NCBI GenBank assembly: GCA_948567375.1
Contig: OX419756.1
Span: 24,876,333 to 24,940,332, forward strand
Origin: Lunularia cruciata
Lineage: Eukaryota; Streptophyta; Marchantiopsida; Lunulariales; Lunulariaceae
Reading direction: 5' to 3'
DNA length: 64,000 bases
In this document: piece by piece, positions 44,913 through 54,419 of the stretch
How the letters are laid out: every line of letters begins with the position of its first letter
How positions within the stretch are numbered: the first letter of the stretch is position 1
Made by a program: the position numbers and the translations under genes
Notes under the pieces: generated by a model
Seen by the model: the letters and a program-made list of their open reading frames with translations, nothing else
Databases searched by the model: none
Told to the model about the DNA's origin: nothing

Positions 44913-47900
44913 GTGGTTTTGCAGATATGGAGAGATATGGAGAGGAGTATCATGTGTTACTATCATTATTTTTGTGCTAGCCATGGCTACACCTCCCATG
45001 TGGGGTCGCCTAGAGCGGGTCGGGATATACCATGCCCGGTGTGTCATCAATGCTTTACCTTGCAAGGGGTAAAGATCCATGTAGGAAGGATTCACAAGGA
45101 CTATGATTGGATCACTTGGGATGCCCACGTGAGACAAGAAACCACATCGACAACAGTGACACTCGGGAGTGCGCACGCTTCTTCTATACCTTCGTTGATC
45201 ATTCCAGGGATATCAATCGAGTCGTGGGAGTGGTTAGCTTCTCAGGCGGGTTGCATTTTGGGGTTATTTGAGACTAGTTTTCCATGTCCACGTCTATTCC
45301 ATAGGCTACCCCGCACACTCCATGATGAGGCTAGACAGGCTTTTCGCCTACCACTGGATCGTTTGGCACGTGATTCCTTGGACGCGTTAGCATGGTTCCT
45401 ATTCCTCCTACTCCCTTGATGGTGTCTTCATTATGCTAGAGGAGGACGTGCGGGGCATAGAGAGGTGGCGGCTAGATTTCTTCGATTCCGAGCGGGGGAT
45501 TGGGCAGCCCTTCAGGAGGAATCTGTTAGGGCTACACGATTTAGGAGACAGGCATCGCCATAGGATACCACAGATTCTACTTGATTACAACGATGTAGGA
45601 CATTGGGTCAGGCGGGAGAGTTTAGTAGAGCAGCACGAGCGCTACATCCTTTTTCTATAGCAAGTCCTACTGATGAGACCATCTCTTCCCTACGCTCATT
45701 GCATCCTATAGCAGTAGAGGGACTACCACTAGAGGTCTTAGATTATCAGCCTGAGCAGCCTTTATGTCTTGATAGGTCACTATTTGCACAAGCATTGTGC
45801 ACTGCTCCTTGCCTTTCCTCAAGAGGCTTGTCAGGGATGGTTTATGAGCACCTTAGAGATTGCTTCCAGGTAGATGATCCTTCTAGTGGTTTTACCGAGT
45901 TGTTTCAGGTGGCTGCAATAGTAGCGAGAGGAGACATTCCTATGTCTGTTAGTCGGGTCTTAGGTGCTAGTCAAATTCTCGTGATTGAGAAGGACACGGG
46001 AGGCATTAGACCGATTGCTATTGGAGATATCTTTTTGCGTTTGGTCAGTCGTACCATTGTCCTTCAGCATCATTCTCACTTTCGACAACACCTTAGTCTA
46101 CATCAGTTTGGAGTAGCTACACCTGGTAGATGTGAGGCTATATCCCTAGGCATTAGAGCACTCCTAGATATCCATCCGGAGTGGGTCGTCCTACAAGTGG
46201 ATGTTGAGAATGCTTTTAATAGCGTCTCACGTGCATCCATCTTTAGAGAGCTTAGGAAGGCTGGTGGATCCTTGGCGAGTCTCATTCCTTTTGTGCGGTC
46301 TTTTTATGGCTCTCCTGCTTCCCTTTACTACCAGCATGGTGGTTCATATGAGGGAGTCACCGTCTTGGAGTCAGCTGTTGGTACATGTCAAGGAGATCCT
46401 TTGAGAGGGCCCTTATTTGCCATGGCTCACTTTAGAGCTCTCTTATCTACTACTTTGGCCATGCCAGGTTGTGTATTTCCCTCCTTGGCAGATGATACAC
46501 ACATCGTAGGCCCTGTAGATCAGATTAGGCAGGCCTTTGACTACTTGACTACCGAGCTACATCTAGTAGGCTTGAGAGTCAAGGCGTCAAAGTGTAGGGC
46601 ATGGTCCCTTTTAGGTATCCCTCCCCACCTTGAGCTTCCAGAGGGGTGTATCACATCCACAGATGGACTTCGTGTTCTTGGAGTGCTAGTAGGATCGGAG
46701 GATTTTGTCACACGCTTCTTGGACTCTGCCCTTGCAGAGGATGTTCTCCATGTGGATGACCTTCCATTACTAGGAGATCCGCAGGTGGCATTTGGTATAC
46801 TCTCTTCCAGTATTGCTCGTTGACCATCCTACCTCATCCGTATAGTTCCTCCCTCACCGTCCTTCATATCACGTCTAAGAGCATTTGATAGGAGGATTAT
46901 GGGAGTCTTTGGTGATATTATTGGACCAAGGACTTTTGAGTGTGTGACAGGGGATTTGGCATGTAGATAGACGGCTCTACCAATCTCATGTGGTGGGGTT
47001 GGCTTGCTTTCTATAGAGGAGATGGCACCTATAGCATTTTTGGGTAGTTGGGCTCTCTTGGCACCCCCTACTTTCCTCTTGTTTTGTGGTTGCTGATAGG
47101 CCGGTTTTGGAGACTTATGTGACAAAGGTGGAGGGAGGATCCTTTTCTCTCCAAGTGTTATTGCGGCAAACAAGAGATAGTCTATCCCCACAAGCACGAG
47201 AGGGTTTTCCACCATTTTCTTCACTATTGTCAGATTGGACTAGAGGTCTACAGTCTTCCTTGATGGAGCGACAGTGTGAGCATACGCTACATTCTCTCTT
47301 AGTTGACTCGTCCATTCCTCAGGCTACTAGAGCACATCTACGCTCTTGCTCAGGCAAGGGTGGAGGCTCGTGGATCCTAGCTCGACCATGCATTAGGGCT
47401 TTCCGACTCGCACCGGCTACTTTCTCTACAGCGATGAGGTTTTGCCTAGGTTTGGTCCACCCATCTGCATCTTCACTACTCACTTGTGAGTGTGGTTCTA
47501 CACTAGATGCAGCAGCGGTCCACATGACACGGTGTCCTTTTGGAGGAAAGAGGATAGCTACCCATGATGCCATTAGAGACATAGTGTTTGCTATGGTGCG
47601 AGAGAGTGGATACTTGGCTTGGAGGGAGCGTTTGTATATGTTGCAGACGACACGTGTCAGGGCAGACTTATACTTGGTCCGAGATGATCAGGTGACAGTA
47701 GCGGATGTCGTGGTCAGGGACCCTACGCGGGATACGGTTTTGGAGGGAGTGATTACCCATCCCTCTGGATGGGCGGCGAGTGCAGCAGCAGGGCATAAGG
47801 TCTCCAAGTATAGGGGCATGCAGCGAGATCACCTCTTTGTTCCTCTAGCCTTGGAGTTATATGGAGCGATGGACACAACATTTGACACATTTGTCAGGGA

Positions 47901-48150
47901 GTGCGCGAGAGCTTATCATGTTAGGTGTCAGGGGGTACCACTCTCACTCTCATACTTTGTAGCTTACTTTAGGCAGCGTGTGTCCATTGCTCTATAGAGG
48001 GCAGTGGCTGGTGCAATCCATAGGAGAGCAATCACATTAGGTGATGTTTCTTCGGATGCTCCAGTTGTGTGTAGACCGTACGACTTGCATAGCTTGGATT
48101 TCTTAGGTGCGGTCGGGCAGATTTCTCATACAGACTCTATTGGGGCTTAG
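44913..48150 (+). pseudogene. R2-like polyprotein: zinc finger, RT, CCHC, restriction-like endonuclease
   Basis: Segment 44913-45419 carries a C2H2 finger at 45037-45099 (C-x2-C-x11-H-x4-H). Segment 45603-46823 is the RT: R-P-I-A-I-G-D (motif 1-2), V-L-Q-V-D-V-E-N-A-F-N (motif A Asp), G-T-C-Q-G-D-P-L-R-G-P-L (motif B), L-A-D-D-T-H-I (motif C, both Asp kept), V-K-A-S-K-C (D) and V-L-G-V-L-V-G (E). Segment 47086-47997 holds C-E-C-G-x9-H-M-T-R-C and then R-V-R-A-D-L...V-T-V-A-D-V-V-V, fitting the two acidic positions of the restriction-like nuclease, with A-G-H-K-V-S-K-Y downstream. Lesions: a frameshift near 45420, a stop near 45560, stops near 46821 and 46966, a shift near 47085 and a TAG at 47995. 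Copy H lacks that last stop, so the ancestral frame ran to a TAG at 48148-48150, inside the first tail hairpin. Confidence 0.85.
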
Positions 48151-48204
48151 CTCCATGTTACCTTTTTTGTCTCCCCTTGTACTGCTTGATGGGGTCTTCC
48201 CATC
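48142..48204 (+). promoter_or_regulatory. Two-hairpin 3' tail of R2-like copy G
   Basis: Hairpin 1 is GGGGCTTAGCTCC (48142-48154), perfect as GGGGCTTAGCCCC in copies A and B. Hairpin 2 is GATGGG-GTCTT-CCCATC (48188-48204). Together with the terminal GCGGTCGCCTTTTTAC they recur in a dozen places. R2-type RTs recognise a structured 3' RNA to start target-primed synthesis, so this is the likely recognition element (inference). Confidence 0.7.
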
Positions 48205-48240
48205 CTTCTTTTTTCCTAAGCGATCGTCTTTTTACTTTTA

Positions 48241-49847
48241 ATTACCGTTACCGTTAAGTCCAAGTGCCAAAATTGGGGTACTGTCAAGTCCATCTCCGAG
48301 TGAAAAGCGAAACACCTGAATTCCCTGCATGTAAGATTTAACGTAGTTTCATGAGCGATTTAAGAGCCAAGAAGAAACTACCGTCTATCAGAATGTACTC
48401 AATACACTATATTCTTTGTCCCGAAATAGATCTTAATCTCGTGCGTCGTTTGACTTGTGCCCGGAATCTTTCTGGTAGGAATACAAACGTACATTACGCG
48501 TCTCTACGTACATTACGCATTACACTTCCTAAAGAGTATACCCTCTAAAGGTATAAAGACGATATAAAATATAAAATCGTCTATTCCGAACACTTAGTCA
48601 GGAGCAATTGAGAAAATGCACGAAGTGAAAAGCATGGAATTTTTCCGTAGTATTTATTTTTCAATGTATGTTTCATCCTTTCATATATAAATAACACCTT
48701 AGAAATTGGAAATTAAGGTAGTTTATTCAGAGTATAAAAAGGTGCACCCATTCCCTGAATGATTCAGTTTGAAATATTCACCACATCATCTTATTAGTGC
48801 TATCGTTTTTAGACAGAATATTTGAACGAAGTACCAAATAGTGAATCGAACTATTGGTTTTGATTTATTAAGATATTTAGATGTACTATTTGGAGAAAAA
48901 AATTCTTTGATTATCAAGAGAATTATTTACCATTCCTCGGATTTTCTAACTGCCAATCTGAAAATGCACAACCTTGAAAAGAGGTCAGAACTCACGTCAT
49001 GTTTAAAATTATTCCCACGTATTTTCGGACACATGGCAGAATAGGAAGTGTAAAAAGGAAAAGACGTTTTATCTAGAGTTATTGAGTCTGAGAATCAATG
49101 TCAAAGGCAAGTGTATGGAAGTAAAAGTGGAAAGAAATTCAATAATGGCCAAATATGTTACACTTCTCACCCATCGAGCTTTGTGGGACAAAACAATTAT
49201 AATGTGACGGTGATATATGTCTCGGAATATAACATAAGTCGGACTATTTTTTGGTGGGTGGGCAAGTTGCACGTTATTTTTATGGAACAGTCAAGAACTA
49301 GTGAGTAATTGAATGTTCTTTTTCAAGCGGACTGCATATAGAAGTTCAAACACACAAATCAGAGTCCAAACTCCAAACACATCGGACTCCAAACACGCAA
49401 ATTAGAGTATGCAAACAAATGTTTTGCGGAGTCCAATTAGCACGTAAAGCCTTCGACGTAGACCTGTTTAGTCATTTCATCCCAATCAATGATCTGAAAA
49501 TGATCTCCTTTGGCGCTTGTACTTCCTCGAGTCATCGACCAACTTACTCGACTTGCAAGTGGTGATTTTGGAGTTTTATGTGATTGTCAACCACGCGTTG
49601 TTGTACCTGGAAATTCGGTCTGATCATCGCGATCTTGAAGAACAAACAGTCGTAGAACACTAATATTCCACGAACTTCGACCAAATAGGAATGTCAAAGT
49701 ACTTCCCGAGTGAACCAATTACCCTCACCAAGCGAGAGTCATATGTTGCGCAGAACTTAACCCATTATGATCAGTAAACAAGAACTTAACCCATTTCTGA
49801 TCAGTAAACAAGGAGGGAACAAATGGTCGCCGTTGCTTACTCATCAA
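48241..49847. other. Unassigned stretch with inverted-repeat arm
   Basis: 48254-48292 is the right arm of the inverted repeat whose left arm is 43608-43650. ACGTACATTACGC is repeated near 48487 and 48507. I see no gene; the ORFs at 48351, 48841, 49111 and 49767 have no recognisable motif, apart from the R2-like end of the last one. Confidence 0.35.
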
Positions 49848-50700
49848 TTCGCACTAGCTATTTCCTCTACAGCGATAAGGTTTTGCCTAGGTTTGGTCCA
49901 CCCATCTGTATCTTCATTATTCACTTGTGAATGTGATTTTACACTAGATGCAGCAGCGGTCCACATGACACAATGTCCTTTTAGAGGACAGAGGATAGCT
50001 ACCCATGATGCTATTAGGGACATAGTGTTTGCTATGGCATGAGAGAGTGGATACTCGGCTTGGAGAGAGCGTTCGTATGCTTTGCAGACAATACATGTTA
50101 GGGTAGACGTATACTTGGTCCAAGATGATCAAGTGATAGTAGCGGATGTCGTGGTTACAGACCCTATGCGGGATATAGTTTTGGAGGGAGTGATTACTCA
50201 TCCCCTTGGATGGGTGGCAAGTGCATCAGCAGGTCGCAAGGTCTCCAAGTATAGGGGCATGCAGCGAGGTCACCTCCTTGTTCCTCTAGCCTTGGAGTTA
50301 TATGGAGTGATGGATATGGCATTTGATACATTTCTCAGGGAATGTGCAAGAGTTAATCATGTTAGGCGGCAAGGGTACCGCTGTCATACTTTGTAGCATA
50401 TTTTAGACAATGTGTATCCATTGCTCTACATAGGGTAGTGGCTAGTGCAATCTACAGGGGAGCAATCGCATTGGGTGATGTTTCTTAGGATACTCCGGTT
50501 ATAGGTAGACCGTACGATTTGCGTAGCTCGGATATCTTAGATGTAGTATTGCAGATTTCTCATATAGACTCTATTGAGGCTCAGCCCTATTTTACCTTCT
50601 TTTTTTTTTTCTTTTTTTTTTTTCCTTTTTTTTTTCTCTCTCCCTTCCATGGTTTGATGGGAAGACCCCATAGTTTCTTCTACGCGGTCGCCTTATTATT
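49848..50700 (+). mobile_element. 5'-truncated R2-like copy H (CCHC, endonuclease, tail)
   Basis: It begins within the thumb/CCHC region of the family and runs to the 3' tail. ORFs 49767-50042 (from about 49848) and 50082-50396 give C-E-C-D-F-T-L-D-A-A-A-V-H-M-T-Q-C and V-R-V-D-V-Y-L-V...V-I-V-A-D-V-V-V, closely matching copy G. A stop near 50040 and a shift near 50390 break it. In the tail a T-rich run (50598-50640) replaces part of the family sequence, and the second hairpin reads GATGGGAAGACCCCAT, that is with its loop in the opposite orientation to all other + copies. Confidence 0.88.
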
Positions 50701-50724
50701 ACTCATCAATTGGAAGTCGCAGAG

Positions 50725-50820
50725 AAAGGCGACCGCGTCTAGTAACTGGAAGGATGGGAAGACCCATCAAACCGTACAAGAATGAGACACAAGAGCTAAA
50801 ATAGGGCAAAGCCCGATAAT
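50725..50820 (-). mobile_element. R2-like 3' tail fragment (copy I)
   Basis: GGCGACCGCGTCTAG, GGATGGGAAGACCCATCAAA and GGGCAAAGCCCGAT are the reverse complement of the tail. It stands tail to tail with copy H, 24 bases away. Confidence 0.8.
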
Positions 50821-51149
50821 ATCGGTCAAAGAAAATACACTCGAGAATCTGTACTCCAGACTCTTTCTCCTACAATACCAAGACTTTAGATATGCACGGA
50901 CAAAAAACTTGAGTTATCGTATCAAATGCTTGTGGTATCATTGGTGAACAAACTCGGGCACCCAAAATCTGCAAGGTCTTCATACTTGTTGGGTGGTACA
51001 GAGCTCACTGTCAACATGGAGGCAGTACCTTCAAACAAGAGGTTGTATACAGTATGTCATGGTGCCCGACATATGGTTACGTGAACCAATGGGTATACTT
51101 CAAGGCGACTGCCAAGCATGACTATACATCATGTTCCTAAACCCTAAAC
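50821..51149. other. Unassigned stretch
   Basis: Nothing recognised in these 330 bases between tail fragments. Confidence 0.3.
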
Positions 51150-51276
51150 TCATATAGACTCTACAGGATTTAGCCCTATCTTCTTCTTTTTTCTCACCCT
51201 TGTGCCCATTTTACCTTTTTTTCTCACCCCTTGATGGGTCTTCCATCCTTCGTGTTTTCCATGCGGTCGCTCTTTC
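51150..51276 (+). mobile_element. R2-like 3' tail fragment (copy J)
   Basis: CATATAGACTCTACAGGATT starts the match to the end of the family ORF. The tail has GATGGGTCTTCCATCC and ATGCGGTCGCTCTTTC. CTCACCC(C)TTG is duplicated inside it. Confidence 0.75.
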
Positions 51277-51289
51277 TCCATTGTCAAGC

Positions 51290-51345
51290 TATTCAGGCTT
51301 GATGGGGTCTTCCATCCTTCTTGTTATCTTACGCGGTCACCTTTT
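51290..51345 (+). mobile_element. R2-like 3' tail fragment (copy K)
   Basis: GGCTTGATGGGGTCTTCCAT and TACGCGGTCACCTTTTTCC are the family terminus alone, 14 bases after copy J. A shorter echo (ATGCGATCGCCC) follows at 51354. Confidence 0.75.
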
Positions 51346-51594
51346 TCCAATTATGCGATCGCCCTATTTCGATTGTCAACACCATCGTCATAGTGTATCA
51401 TAATCCGAGATCAACGACCTCATGGTCTACCACTTGATCTACTACACGCAACGAAAGTACAGATTTGTAGAAATGTAAACCAAGATGAAACATGCACAAA
51501 AACGAGGCAAAACAAGAATTCGTCTCGTGTAAAGTATGGGACAACATAATTATATTCTCTAATTGAGTAAATTTGAAGGGATAGGGGCACAAGG

Positions 51595-51822
51595 CAGAAG
51601 GATAACAAGAAGGACGGGGAGTTTTTAAAACGGGGAATCAATAGTTTACACCGAAAGGAGCACAAGGCACCGCCCGGCGCAAAAGGGGAGGGAATGGAAG
51701 CCTAATGAGAGGGGAGCAAAAGCTCCAATCTCGAAATACCCCTTGCAAAGCGCGTACAAGGAAGAGGTAAAAGAGATGAGATGGACTTAGATTCCAATAG
51801 TATCGATATGAAAAATCTATCC
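51595..51822 (-). mobile_element. R2-like 3' tail fragment (copy L), interrupted
   Basis: GAAGGATAACAAGAAGGACG at the left and CGTACAAGGAAGAGGTAAAA...ATGAAAAATC at 51755-51820 are the two ends of a reverse-complemented tail. About 130 bases of other sequence lie between them, so the fragment carries an insertion. Confidence 0.5.
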
Positions 51823-52512
51823 CATGCAACTAGGATATTTAAATTGTACTGTCTATTCGGAACCGAAACATTCATAAAAACATCACCTACATTTTAACAC
51901 GTGTATACTTCTTCTCTTTGCATTTGAGGCGACGTCGCTTTCTGGGCATGCCGATTCATCGACATGCCGGTTTCTGGGCATGGTAAGAGCCTACATGAGG
52001 TAGGGCAAGGCTACACGTTTGCATTTCTGGGTAGGTTTAGTATCAAGTGAGACTATCGGAACTTGAGCTCGAAGTTGACGTCATCTCATCGACATAGAAC
52101 ATCTATGAATGTTCAAAATGCGGTAAAGTATCCAAGTGAAATTTCCATATTACAACGAAACCTTAGGGAGGAGTATAGTGATGACTTGCGGATTCAGACA
52201 ATGAATGAGTCGTAATTGGATTCATAAGACCGTGTGATATATATGTTACCCAGAAGGAAAAATATATGTTGTCAATAAAGAAAGGAGAAAGTAGTACAAG
52301 ACACAACCAAGTTTGGATAGGAAAAAAGAGCGCGAGGCCCATCAACCAAGAAAGAAACAAAATCATGGCCAAAGGCATACTTGGAAAAGTAGCACACTAA
52401 CAACAAGCACAAAAAAAGCTAAGAAGAGGAAACACAACACAAGTCTACTCCTAAATACAGTGGTAGAGGTCTTCCAATGGTATGTTTGGTAAGGGGATCC
52501 TATTGCAGCTGC
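51823..52512. other. Unassigned stretch
   Basis: No domain recognised. The right part may be the 3' untranslated region of the minus-strand relic that follows, but no tail like that of the main family was found. Confidence 0.3.
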
Positions 52513-53300
52513 TCATCGGTGAAAACCCAAAGTTTGAGCATATTGTAAAGTGATTGATAGTAGGATGCAAGCCCATGCCCCTCTCTTATGCAATTTACTC
52601 TGTGCTATCTCCATGATGAGATTGTCAAAGTGATGATGAAGGTGAATACAAATCTCAATTGCGAAGGGGACAAAGGTATCCAAGGATAGCCAAAATCCAT
52701 AATGGTCCTCCTTGACCCTAGAGGTAATGGTCATTGCTGCTCCCGCTTGTGTGCCTACTTGTACCAATGACTTTGCTTGTAGGGGGTTTGCCACCACCAC
52801 ATCATGCAAGATGCAATGACCATCCTTGAAAGTAACAACATATGCTTGCACCCAACAGATAGGTGGTCTTGGTAGATCTAACCATCACTCAACCTGAACC
52901 TAGGCTTGTGTATTTTGTAAGATCTGAGCAACTATATCACAAATTGCATCATAGACTCTAGTATGCTCTCCACCTATTGCACATTGTAAAAAGTATATAC
53001 CTTGTATGTCATATAGGGAACCACATGGACATTGGTCCAAAAGACTATGAGAGCTAGATGTGGGAGAACCAACCTCAATCATATAGTTATATTAGGTAAA
53101 CTCCTCAGGAGTAAATCAAAAGTTGCCAATCAAGGTAGAGGCCTTGAGCCAAGCTCTAGAGCCTTTCCCACTACAAGAGAGAATCTGAGCTCTATCAATT
53201 TGAGGTGCATCAATGCGGATGCTAGCAAGTATGTGAGTGTGTATAGTAAGATCCACCTAGAGCTTCCTAGAGTGTACACAAGCTGCCAGTAAAATTTTTT
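52513..53300 (-). pseudogene. Second, divergent R2-like lineage: CCHC and endonuclease part
   Basis: On the minus strand, 53100-53230 reads I-L-S-C-S-G-K-G-S-R-A-W-L, parallel to L-R-S-C-S-G-K-G-G-G-S-W-I in copy G. 52900-53082 gives C-P-C-G-S...H-like Q-G-I-Y-F-L-Q-C and V-Y-D-A-I-C-D-I-V, parallel to the CCHC motif and H-D-A-I-R-D-I-V-F. 52513-52851 gives A-Y-V-V-T-F-K-D-G-H-C-I-L-H-D-V-V-V and F-V-P-F-A-I-E-I, parallel to the nuclease core and F-V-P-L-A-L-E-L. The His of CCHC is Tyr or displaced. Identity with copy G is low enough that this must be a separate lineage, not a mutated copy. RT is not present. Confidence 0.7.
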
Positions 53301-53766
53301 ATGGGCATAAAACCTACATTGTGATGGGTTTAGATTCCTAGATTTGTGTTAAAGTATATGTGATAGTTCCATGCAAGCCAACATTCAAACCCCAAGTTGA
53401 TGGCAACTAGTAGTTAATTTGGCTGCACAAAACCATATCGTTATAGAGAATGCAAGTTTGCATCTTCTCGCTTCATTGCTAGTTCACCAGTACATCACAA
53501 TTAAAAATAGAAAGAAAGGACACAAAGTTAATAAATTGGGGAAGTAATATGCATGCATGGCCTAGCAATAAGTTGTGAGCCAAATGAAGATATGTTTGGC
53601 AGGCATAAGTGCTTGAATCTATTGTTGTGATAAGTCCTTACAAAAAAGGATGGTCTTCATATGAGAACTTGTATGCTAAATGAGGGACCACTAGAGCCCA
53701 TGCTTTGATATATATTGTTAGGGTGTTATGGCTTCTTGCCTTATGAGGCTGCACCTATAATAGTAT
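53301..53766. other. Unassigned stretch before the chromovirus
   Basis: No gene recognised. The last five bases AGTAT are the target duplication of the element that follows. Confidence 0.4.
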
Positions 53767-54190
53767 TGTAAAATATGGAGTTTAGGGATGAAGTTAGTTA
53801 GGACTAACAAAATAGCAAATAGGCCAACTTAACTAGAATATTCTAAAATTATCTACAAAGCTTCTTGGGAAGCTTCTTGGCTAGCTTAGCTTGCACCCCA
53901 AGTAGGTAGCTTCTAGAAGGAAGCTTCTAGAAGCTTCCAACTAGCTTAGCTTGCATGCCAAGTAGGCGGCTTTTATAAGGAAGCTTCTTGAGAAGCTTCT
54001 CGGTTAACTTGGCTTGGACTCCAAGAAAGTGGCTCAAGGAAGCTTCTTGAGAAGCTTCTCAAGAGCCTTGTATGCTCCATATAAATACCAAAGCCAAAGC
54101 TCATGCTAGGCATTTGGAGTTTCCCACACTCAAGTGTCCTAATGTGATCTTCCATTCTCCCATTTCTCTCCTTGATCTCGATCTTTTATA
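53767..54190 (+). repeat. Gypsy 2 5' LTR with heat-shock-element-like arrays
   Basis: 424 bp, starting TGTAAAATATGG and ending TTTTATA (CA in the 3' copy). It contains repeated GAAGCTTC palindromes: a perfect four-unit array GAAGCTTCTAGAAGCTTC at 53920-53937, a second pair with 4-base spacing at 53980-53999, and a third near 54038-54058. A TATA box TATAAATA lies at 54080-54087. Confidence 0.93.
53911..54087 (+). promoter_or_regulatory. Putative heat-responsive promoter of gypsy 2
   Basis: The nGAAnnTTCn consensus of heat shock factor sites is met without mismatch by 53920-53937 (GAA, TTC, GAA, TTC at 2-base spacing), preceded by TTCTAGAAG at 53911-53919. Further GAAGCTTC pairs follow up to 54058, then TATAAATA at 54080. 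This arrangement is like the heat-activated ONSEN copia element of Arabidopsis, but here it is in a chromovirus. Heat response is inferred only. Confidence 0.55.
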
Positions 54191-54191
54191 T

Positions 54192-54203
54192 TGGTATTAG
54201 AGA
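54192..54203 (+). promoter_or_regulatory. Gypsy 2 primer binding site
   Basis: TGGTATTAGAGA lies one base after the LTR. It differs at two positions from TGGTATCAGAGC, the usual plant site complementary to initiator methionine tRNA. Confidence 0.88.
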
Positions 54204-54419
54204 AAGAATGGGATGGATGGAATCTATGGACCACCAAATCTATTTCCACCAAACCATTGGGATTTTTTTATCTAGGTACCACCCAAACATCATTTCATAC
54301 AATTCATTACCAGATGCTTTGGACAAGATCTTTTTAACACAATCATCTTGTCCAAGGAACCCTTGGTACTACCAATTGTAACTTATGGAGAACGATGGAT
54401 GTGTTGCATCTATATGTTA

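Larger units (their letters stand above)
44478..48240 (+). mobile_element. Near full-length R2-like non-LTR retrotransposon (copy G)
   Basis: This ~3.76-kb element has a purine-rich 5' leader, one long coding region broken by a few stops and shifts, and a structured 3' tail. The coding order is zinc finger, reverse transcriptase, CCHC motif, restriction-like endonuclease, which is the architecture of the R2/NeSL/CRE group and not of APE-bearing L1/RTE LINEs typical of plants. There is no LTR and no poly(A). The 5' end was placed where similarity to old copy C begins to fail. The 3' end is GCGATCGTCTTTTTAC. CpG sites are well kept, so it is the youngest copy in the window. Related fragments lie at 10466, 21352, 25376/33798, 43391, 43570, 44030, 49848, 50725, 51150, 51290 and 51595. 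Confidence 0.85.
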
